A stretch of 32,962 nt of DNA from Alphaproteobacteria bacterium (GTDB lineage: Bacteria; Pseudomonadota; Alphaproteobacteria; UBA828), in NCBI GenBank assembly GCA_022826345.1, contig JAJDVB010000152.1:1-32962 (forward strand), written 5' to 3'. The translations under genes were made by a program, and so were the position numbers. Within the stretch, counting starts at the first letter, position 1; every line of letters begins with the position of its first letter. The notes under the pieces were generated by a model. That model was not told the origin of the DNA and searched no databases. It saw only the letters and a program-made list of their open reading frames with translations. Shown in pieces: positions 27,597 to 32,962 of this stretch.

Positions 27597-27983
27597 ATGA
27601 AGGCACACGGTACATTCTTCTGGAACGAGCTGATGACCCGGAGCGTCGACAAGGCGAAGGCGTTCTATGGGGAAACCCTGGGTTGGCAGTACGAATCGCA
27701 CCCGATGGCCGACGGCGGCACGTACACGCTCTGTAAGGCCGGCGAGGCCATGGCCGCCGGCATCTTCGAGATGAGGCCGGGCGCCGGCTTCGACGGCGTC
27801 CCGGATCACTGGTTCTCCTACATCACCGTGGACGATATCGACGCTCGGCTCGCAGGGGTCGAGGCGGCGGGCGGCGAGATCATGCGCCCGGCCTTCGACG
27901 TGCCCGACGTCGGCCGCTTCGCCGTGGTCAAGGACAGCGCCGGCGCCTCCATCGGCTGGGTCACCCCGTTCGAGTGCGACTGA
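27597..27983 (+). CDS. VOC-family (glyoxalase/bleomycin resistance-like) protein
   Basis: A 128-residue single VOC protein made of two beta-alpha-beta-beta-beta units: GTFFWNELMTRSVDKAKAFY with GETLGWQYES, and HWFSYITVDDIDARLAGVEA followed by GRFAVVKDSAGASIGWV. Members act as dioxygenases, isomerases, lyases or binding proteins; the N-terminal FFWNEL pattern is common in a broad uncharacterised glyoxalase group. The start is the ATG at 27597 after the amidase stop. The next gene continues in the same frame 18 bases after its stop codon. Confidence 0.85.
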   Translation: MKAHGTFFWNELMTRSVDKAKAFYGETLGWQYESHPMADGGTYTLCKAGEAMAAGIFEMRPGAGFDGVPDHWFSYITVDDIDARLAGVEAAGGEIMRPAFDVPDVGRFAVVKDSAGASIGWVTPFECD

Positions 27984-27989
27984 CGCCCT

Positions 27990-27995
27990 AGGAGG
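27990..27995 (+). promoter_or_regulatory. Strong ribosome binding site that fixes an ATC start
   Basis: AGGAGG is followed by six bases and then ATC at 28002. No ATG, GTG, TTG or CTG occurs in the reading frame between the upstream stop (27981-27983) and 28053. Confidence 0.8.
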
Positions 27996-28001
27996 CGCGC
28001 G

Positions 28002-29171
28002 ATCTACGACGCCATCGTCGTCGGCGCCCGCTGCGCGGGTGCGCCCACGGCCATGCTTCTGGCCCGCAAGGGCCACCGCGTGCTGCTGCTAGACCGTGAT
28101 CGGTTCCCCAGCGAGATGGGGCAATCGACGCATCTGATTCATCCGCTGGGCGCTGCTCACCTGCGCGACTGGGGCGTGCTGCCCAAGATCGCGGCGCGCG
28201 CTGAGCCCTTCACAGACTGGCGGGTCGACCTGCACGGTATCGTGCTAAAGGGCGCGCCGCCTGCGGTGGACGGCCAATACGAGTCTTACGGCCCCCGGCG
28301 ACAGTTGCTCGACGGCACGCTGGCGGAGGCGGCAGTCGCCGCCGGCGCAGAGTTCCGCGACGGCACCCGCGTGGTCGATCTGGTGGAGGACGGCGGCACG
28401 GTCGCCGGCGTCGTGACCCTGAGCCAGGACGGCAGGCGACAAACCGAGCGCGCACGCCTGGTCACCGGTGCGGACGGGCCCGCCTCGGTCGTCGCGCGCT
28501 GTACCGGCGCCAAAGAGTCCCTGTGCGAGCCGGTCGTGCAGAGCAACATCTGGAGCTATTGGGAGGGCATCGCGCTCGACCATGTCAGGCTCTACATCCG
28601 AGAGCATAAGGGCGCCTTCGCCTTCCCTGCGAGCGACGGCACCGTGCTGGTCGCCGCCAACCTGATGCACGACGAGTTCGTAGCCGCCCGACGGGATCGC
28701 GAGGCGGCGTTCCACAAGCGGCTCGACGAGGTCGCGCCCGACCTGAGTGACTTGCTGCCCGGTGCCAAGCGGACCGAGGGCTTCCACGCCGGCTGCACGC
28801 GAGCCTTCGTGCGCGAGGCAGCCGGCCCCGGCTGGGCCCTGGTCGGCGATGCGGGCATGAAGAAGGACCCGGTGACGGCGCAGGGGATCTCGACCGCGTT
28901 CCGCTGCGCCGAGATGCTGGCCGAGGTCGCCGCCGACGGGCTCAGCGGCCGGCGCCCGCTCGGGGACGCGCTCACGGCCTACGGCGAGGCGCGCGATGCT
29001 TGGCTGCTCCCCTACTACCACTTCACCGCCCAGCTCGCCCGCTTCGCCAGGCCGACGGAGACGCTGGCGGCGTATTACCGCGCGATCCAGCCTGATCCGG
29101 ACGCGACCGCCCGCCTCTTCGGTTGCGTCGCCCTCACCCACTCGCCCGACGACGTGCTTCCGCAGGCTTAG
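28002..29171 (+). CDS. FAD-dependent oxidoreductase/monooxygenase with an apparent AUC start
   Basis: A 389-residue flavoprotein of the PHBH/geranylgeranyl-reductase-like group. The frame begins (I/M)YDAIVVGARCAGAPTAML, the FAD-binding Rossmann motif in its GARCAGA variant. It contains RRQLLDGTL and the second FAD motif ALVGDAGMKKDPVTAQGIS. Family members usually begin MYDAIVVGA; here that Met position is ATC, six bases after AGGAGG. The first canonical start, ATG 28053, would remove the FAD loop and cannot give a working enzyme. Possibilities are initiation at AUC, stop readthrough from the upstream VOC gene in the same frame, a loss-of-start mutation or a sequence error. Hydroxylation or reduction of a cluster intermediate is the likely role. 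Confidence 0.85.
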   Translation: MYDAIVVGARCAGAPTAMLLARKGHRVLLLDRDRFPSEMGQSTHLIHPLGAAHLRDWGVLPKIAARAEPFTDWRVDLHGIVLKGAPPAVDGQYESYGPRRQLLDGTLAEAAVAAGAEFRDGTRVVDLVEDGGTVAGVVTLSQDGRRQTERARLVTGADGPASVVARCTGAKESLCEPVVQSNIWSYWEGIALDHVRLYIREHKGAFAFPASDGTVLVAANLMHDEFVAARRDREAAFHKRLDEVAPDLSDLLPGAKRTEGFHAGCTRAFVREAAGPGWALVGDAGMKKDPVTAQGISTAFRCAEMLAEVAADGLSGRRPLGDALTAYGEARDAWLLPYYHFTAQLARFARPTETLAAYYRAIQPDPDATARLFGCVALTHSPDDVLPQA

Positions 29172-29236
29172 TCCGGTTCCCTCGCCACGGATACGGTCTC
29201 GACCCAAGGCGGGCCGTGACCGACGGGAGAATTCCG

Positions 29237-29249
29237 GGCTAGTCTAGCC
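29237..29249. promoter_or_regulatory. 6-1-6 inverted repeat overlapping a possible -10 element
   Basis: GGCTAG, T, CTAGCC, 52 bp before the dioxygenase-like gene. GGGCTAGTCT here recurs as GGGCTAGGGT about 70 bp before the hydantoinase gene (near 32612), in each case followed by CCCGGCGAGC. The TAGNNT part could be a -10 box. Function is inferred from position and recurrence. Confidence 0.4.
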
Positions 29250-29301
29250 GAGGCCAAGTGGCCGCTCCCGGCGAGCGGCGGGCGAGAGACGGCAGGCGGA
29301 G

Positions 29302-30456
29302 ATGACTGAGGCGCAGCCGGCAGGCACTGAGACGGGTAATCGCGAGGCGGCCCTCGCCGCCCTCTACGACGATGTCCACCGCGGCCACATGTTCCCCTTC
29401 TGGGCGACCACCACCGAGGTCGCGCACGACGAGATCAAGCAGCTCATGGGGAACCGCGGTGCCATCCCTTATCTCTGGCGCTACGAGAGCGAGATCGGGC
29501 CCCTGCTCCGCCGCTCGGCCGAGCTGGTCTCGATGGCGGATTCCGAGCGCCGCTCGCTGATCCTCGTCAACCCCGGCCTCGCGCCGACGCGCGCGACCGT
29601 CTCCACCATGTACTCCGCCTACCGCCTCAACGACCCCAACGAGGTGATGCCGCCCCACCGCCACTCGCCCAACGCCATCCGCCTCGGCCTCACGGGCTCC
29701 ATGAACTTCACCGGCGTCGAGGGCGAGGACATCGTGTTCGGTCCCGGCGACATGGTGCTGACTCCGCAGGACACCTGGCACAACCACGGCAACAAGGGCG
29801 ACGAGCCAGCCGTGAACCTCTCCGTGCTCGACCTGCCGCTGGTCGAGGTGCTCAACGCAATCTACTTCGAGCACGACTACAAGGAAGAGAAGGACGGCCG
29901 CGCGTTCGCGGCCAAGGAGCAGTCCGCCCGCTTCAGCGCCGACTATTCGGCGGAGGTCTACGGTGCCGGCGGCCTGATGCCCTGCTTCGTGCCCCACGGG
30001 CGCGGCAGCGGCACCGGCTCGCCCATGTACGTCTACCGCTGGGAGCCGATGCGCGAGATGCTGGAGGCGCACCGCGACCGCGACGGCGACCCCCACGAGG
30101 CACTGATGGTGGAGTACGTCGACCCCACCCGCGGCGGGCCGGTGTTCAGGACCATGACCTTCTACGCCCAAATGTTGCGGCCCGGAGAGAAGACCCAGCC
30201 GCTCCGGCAGACCGCGAGCCTGCTGGTCTCGCCGCTCGAAGGGCGCGGCCACAGCATCGTGGGCGAGACCCGCTTCGACTGGCGGCCCTTCGACACGCTC
30301 GCGGTGCCGGGTGGCCAATGGTGCCGCCACGCCAACGATTCGGAGACCGAGCCCGCCATCCTCTTCGTGGCGAGCGACAAGCCGGCGCTCTCGGCGCTCG
30401 GTCACTTCAAGAAATGGGGCCGCGACGAGACCGGCGACACCGTCCGCCTCGTCTGA
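29302..30456 (+). CDS. Gentisate 1,2-dioxygenase-like bicupin
   Basis: A 384-residue bicupin. The N-terminal cupin carries the likely iron ligands His119 and His121 in PPHRHSPNAIRLGL and His160 in TPQDTWHNHG, the spacing seen in gentisate and 1-hydroxy-2-naphthoate dioxygenases. These cleave a ring between a carboxyl- and a hydroxyl-bearing carbon. The C-terminal cupin (about 285-375) lacks the HxH pair (reads GEKTQPLRQTASLLV), as usual for a structural domain. No maleylpyruvate isomerase or fumarylpyruvate hydrolase is seen nearby, so true gentisate use is uncertain. It lies in the plus-strand catabolic run. Confidence 0.85.
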   Translation: MTEAQPAGTETGNREAALAALYDDVHRGHMFPFWATTTEVAHDEIKQLMGNRGAIPYLWRYESEIGPLLRRSAELVSMADSERRSLILVNPGLAPTRATVSTMYSAYRLNDPNEVMPPHRHSPNAIRLGLTGSMNFTGVEGEDIVFGPGDMVLTPQDTWHNHGNKGDEPAVNLSVLDLPLVEVLNAIYFEHDYKEEKDGRAFAAKEQSARFSADYSAEVYGAGGLMPCFVPHGRGSGTGSPMYVYRWEPMREMLEAHRDRDGDPHEALMVEYVDPTRGGPVFRTMTFYAQMLRPGEKTQPLRQTASLLVSPLEGRGHSIVGETRFDWRPFDTLAVPGGQWCRHANDSETEPAILFVASDKPALSALGHFKKWGRDETGDTVRLV

Positions 30457-30504
30457 TATGGGCACGCCAACGGCCCTTCATCTACCAAAGGGAGAACCAC
30501 GGAC

Positions 30505-31428
30505 ATGACCACGGCAGCGGTGATCGGCCTCGGCACCATGGGGCCCGGCATGGCGGCAACGCTCGCGCGCGGCGGGCTCACGGTGCGCGCCTTCGACACG
30601 GAGGCGGCACAGCTCGAGAAGGCGCCGGGCACCGCCGGCATCGCCTTCGGCGTGCTGGAGAAGCTGGGCATGCCCGACCGCGGCGGGGCGGAGCTGATCA
30701 GCTACCACGACACCCTCGCCGATGCCGTCGCGGGCTGCGATCTCGTCCTGGAGAGCGTGCCCGAGAAGGTCGAGATCAAGCGCGAAGTGTTCGCAGACCT
30801 CGACAAGCTGGTCTCGAAGGAGTGCATCCTCGCCTCCAACACCTCGGGCATCCCGGTGACCACGCTGCAGGAGGGCAACTCCGCGCCGGGCCGCGTGGTC
30901 GGCATGCACTGGTCGAACCCGCCCTTCATCATCCCCGTGATCGAGGTCATCGCCGGCGCCGAGACCACGCAGGCGACCTGCGATGCGATGGTCCAGGCGA
31001 TCAAGGACCTCAACCTGCTCCCCGTGGTGGTGAAGAAGGACGTGCCCGGCTTCGTCGAGAACCGCATCCTCTACGCGATCATGCGCGAGGCCTGCGATCT
31101 GGTGGAGAACGGCGTGATCGAGCCGGAGGGGCTCGACACCTGCGTCTCCTGGGGCATCGGCTACAAGCTCGCGGTCGTGGGCCCGATGTCGCTGCTCGAC
31201 ATGGCCGGCCTCGACATCTACCAGGCGGTAGGCAGCTACCTGAACGCCGACCTCTGCAACCGCGACAACGTGAGCACTTACATCACGGAGCGGACGGAGA
31301 AGGGCGATCTCGGCATGAAGACCGGGACCGGCATCTTCTCCTACACCCCCGACGACATCAAAGCCCTGCAAGGCAAGCGGGCCGGGCAGCTCGTCGCCGT
31401 CCGCCGCGCGCTCGAAGGCCGCTCATAG
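30505..31428 (+). CDS. 3-hydroxyacyl-CoA dehydrogenase family protein
   Basis: A 307-residue NAD-dependent dehydrogenase. The Rossmann motif GLGTMG is at residues 8-13, and VLESVPEKVEIK and ASNTSGIP follow. The catalytic His is in GMHWSNPP (His135). The C-terminal helical domain includes VPGFVENRILYAIMREA and GPMSLLDMAGLD. This group includes 3-hydroxybutyryl-CoA, L-carnitine and L-gulonate dehydrogenases; the unusual HWSNPP (HFFNP in the fatty-acid enzymes) points away from fatty-acid beta-oxidation. GGGAGA lies upstream of the ATG. It sits 48 bp after the dioxygenase-like gene. Confidence 0.9.
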   Translation: MTTAAVIGLGTMGPGMAATLARGGLTVRAFDTEAAQLEKAPGTAGIAFGVLEKLGMPDRGGAELISYHDTLADAVAGCDLVLESVPEKVEIKREVFADLDKLVSKECILASNTSGIPVTTLQEGNSAPGRVVGMHWSNPPFIIPVIEVIAGAETTQATCDAMVQAIKDLNLLPVVVKKDVPGFVENRILYAIMREACDLVENGVIEPEGLDTCVSWGIGYKLAVVGPMSLLDMAGLDIYQAVGSYLNADLCNRDNVSTYITERTEKGDLGMKTGTGIFSYTPDDIKALQGKRAGQLVAVRRALEGRS

Positions 31429-31447
31429 CGGGCGGCGCAGCACCACC

Positions 31448-32581
31448 ATGGCCGACGCGCACCGCACCCGCCGACTCGCCCATATCGACTGCCCCGGCGG
31501 CGGGCAGGTCTGGGTTGACGGCACCACCCTCTACATCGGCCACATGCGCTGGCCGTCCGGCACCACCATCGTCGACGTGGCCGACCCGGCGAATCCGCGC
31601 ACGCTCGCGCGGATCGAGTTGCCGGAGGGCTGGCACTCGCACAAGGTGCGCACCGCAGACGGCGTCATGCTGGTCAATCACGAGCGCCTCGGCGGCGGCG
31701 GCAACGACGCCAACGGCTTTGGCGGCGGGCTCGGCATCTATGATGTCTCGAACCCCGCCGAGCCGACCCTCATCACCAAGTGGCGCACCGCCGGCAAGGG
31801 CGTGCACCGCTTCACCTTCGACGGCCGCTACGCCTACATCTCGCCGACGGTCGAGGGCTATGTCGGCAACATCGTGATGATTCTCGATCTCGCGGACCCG
31901 GCGCAGCCGCAGGAGGTCGGCCGCTGGTGGATCCCCGGCCAGTGGCAGGCGGGCGGCGAGGAATACCCCTGGAACGACTGGGTGGCGCCCCGCTGCCATC
32001 ACCCGCTCCGGCTGGGCGACCGGCTCTACGTCAGCTACTGGCACCACGGCCTCTTCATCCTCGATATCGAGGACATGACCCGGCCGAAGCACGTGGCCGG
32101 CGTGAACACCAGCCCCGCCTTCCCGCACCCAACCCACACCTGCCTGCCCTTCCCCTACAGGCTCAAGGGCCGGCACATCATGGTGGTGGCGGACGAGGAC
32201 GTGGCGAAGCTGTGGCCGTCGCCGCCGGCCTTCGCCTGGGTCTACGACATCACCGAAGAGCGCTGCCCCATCCCGATCAGCACCATTGACGTGGACGGCG
32301 TCGACCGGGACGGCAGCCCCCAGCCCGACATGACCGGCTGCCACCAACCGTCGGACAGGTTCACCGGCAACGTCGTGCCCTTCGCCTGGTTCGCCCAGGG
32401 CCTGCGCCTGGTGGACGTGTCGGACCCCTTCGCGCCGAGCGAGGTCGCGCGCTACGTCCCCGACCCACCGGAGGGTTGCGAGCGCGCCTCCTCCAACGAC
32501 GTCACCGTGGACGACCGCGGCCTCATCTACCTGATCGACCGCCAGCGCGGCGTCGACATCATCGAGACCGACGCCCTCTGA
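31448..32581 (+). CDS. LVIVD-repeat beta-propeller protein
   Basis: A 377-residue protein with repeated strands of the type TTIVDVADPANPRTLARIEL, LGIYDVSNPAEPTLI, MILDLADPAQPQEVGRW, FILDIEDMTRPKHVAG and LRLVDVSDPFAPSEVARY. Such LVIVD repeats build a beta-propeller, related in look to choice-of-anchor and selenium-binding-type proteins. No signal peptide is present, so it is cytoplasmic. Many His residues (WHSHK, CHHPLR, YWHHGLF, HPTHTC) are spaced as if for a metal site. No reaction is known to me. It follows the dehydrogenase by 19 bp and is probably in the same operon. Confidence 0.8.
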   Translation: MADAHRTRRLAHIDCPGGGQVWVDGTTLYIGHMRWPSGTTIVDVADPANPRTLARIELPEGWHSHKVRTADGVMLVNHERLGGGGNDANGFGGGLGIYDVSNPAEPTLITKWRTAGKGVHRFTFDGRYAYISPTVEGYVGNIVMILDLADPAQPQEVGRWWIPGQWQAGGEEYPWNDWVAPRCHHPLRLGDRLYVSYWHHGLFILDIEDMTRPKHVAGVNTSPAFPHPTHTCLPFPYRLKGRHIMVVADEDVAKLWPSPPAFAWVYDITEERCPIPISTIDVDGVDRDGSPQPDMTGCHQPSDRFTGNVVPFAWFAQGLRLVDVSDPFAPSEVARYVPDPPEGCERASSNDVTVDDRGLIYLIDRQRGVDIIETDAL

Positions 32582-32683
32582 GCCGCCCCGCCGTGGCGTC
32601 CCGCCGGATTTCGGGCTAGGGTCCGCCCGCCCGGCGAGCCAGACCGTCGGGAGCGGAGAGGCATCTGACACGGCGGGAGAGCC

Positions 32684-32962
32684 ATGCGATTTGCGGTCGA
32701 TACCGGGGGAACCTTCACCGACCTCGTCGTCGAGTCCGACGACGGGGGCCTGCGCATGTACAAGGCACCGACGACCCCGGCGGACCCGGTGGCCGGCGTT
32801 CTGGACACTCTCTCCCGCGCCGCCGAGGACCTGGGCGAGAGCCGCGAGACCCTGCTCGGCCGCGGCGAGATGCTGATCCACGGCACCACCCATGCGATCA
32901 ACGCGATCGTCACCGGCAACACCGCACGCACCGCCTTTCTCACCACCAGGGGCCACCCCGAC
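32684..32962 (+). CDS. Hydantoinase/oxoprolinase family protein, N-terminal part (truncated by window end)
   Basis: The first 93 residues of a HyuA-type ATP-dependent hydantoinase or acetone-carboxylase-like subunit. It begins MRFAVDTGGTFTDLVVES, the phosphate-binding loop of the ASKHA-like fold, and contains LIHGTTHAINAIVTG. CGGGAGA precedes the ATG. The rest, and a probable HyuB partner, lie beyond the window. ATP-dependent ring opening of hydantoin-like or 5-oxoproline-like compounds beside an amidase suggests use of a cyclic amide or related nitrogen compound, which is inference. Confidence 0.9.
   Translation, partial: MRFAVDTGGTFTDLVVESDDGGLRMYKAPTTPADPVAGVLDTLSRAAEDLGESRETLLGRGEMLIHGTTHAINAIVTGNTARTAFLTTRGHPD

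Noticed and set aside
28053..29171. ATG at 28053 as the start of the flavoprotein
   Set aside because: It would cut off the FAD-binding loop, and no ribosome binding site precedes it; the frame upstream encodes the conserved loop and has AGGAGG at the right distance.
31358..32956. A 532-codon open frame on minus
   Set aside because: It lies opposite the LVIVD propeller gene and the hydantoinase start and has the composition of an antisense shadow; the plus-strand genes carry clear motifs.

Overview
The window comes from a GC-rich alphaproteobacterium, most like the Rhodospirillales and relatives. The evidence is conserved gene order: a block with mltB, rlpA, dacA, tmk, holB, metG, tatD and a PhnP-like hydrolase, and a second block with ntrY, ntrX, trkA, a D-amino-acid aminotransferase, hfq and hflX. 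No rRNA, tRNA, CRISPR array or complete insertion sequence was recognised.

Layout. 0.1-1.4 kb: an AT-richer gene for an ABC/SMC-type AAA ATPase on the minus strand, probably a horizontally acquired defence-type gene. 1.6-4.0 kb: a class III aminotransferase, divergent from a D-2-hydroxyacid dehydrogenase. 4.2-12.6 kb: a dense plus-strand block for cell wall remodelling (MltB, RlpA, PBP5-type DacA) and information processing (Tmk, HolB, MetG, TatD, MBL hydrolase). A 270-bp element with 25-bp terminal inverted repeats (MITE-like) sits between rlpA and dacA. 12.62-12.64 kb: a 28-bp dif-like XerC/XerD site. 12.8-16.1 kb: mazG on plus, facing a groES-groEL operon on minus. That operon has a good promoter, a CIRCE (HrcA) operator and an intrinsic terminator; a decamer tandem array lies between mazG and groEL. 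16.5-24.8 kb: minus-strand hflX, hfq, HAD phosphatase, D-amino-acid aminotransferase, trkA, ntrX and ntrY, with overlapping or abutting genes. 24.9-25.7 kb: a small cupin and a SnoaL-like protein, also minus. 25.9-33 kb: a plus-strand catabolic cluster of small ORF, amidase, VOC protein, FAD oxidoreductase, gentisate-dioxygenase-like bicupin, 3-hydroxyacyl-CoA dehydrogenase, LVIVD-type propeller protein and the start of a hydantoinase/oxoprolinase subunit.

The most striking larger-scale signal is that the window appears to span the replication terminus. Genes on the left (3-12.6 kb) run on plus, and genes on the right (14-25.7 kb) run on minus, so they converge on the dif-like site. Every copy I found of the KOPS octamer GGGNAGGG is on plus left of the site and on minus right of it. 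A second, degenerate dif-like site in the same orientation lies at 16.4 kb, so the mazG-groESL segment is bracketed by two such sites, as in elements that integrate at dif.

The other main oddity is the FAD oxidoreductase at 28 kb. Its reading frame has a perfect AGGAGG ribosome binding site but an ATC codon where the start should be. The catabolic cluster is coherent in enzyme class (amide hydrolysis, ring or side-chain oxidation, CoA-type dehydrogenation), but I cannot name its substrate.
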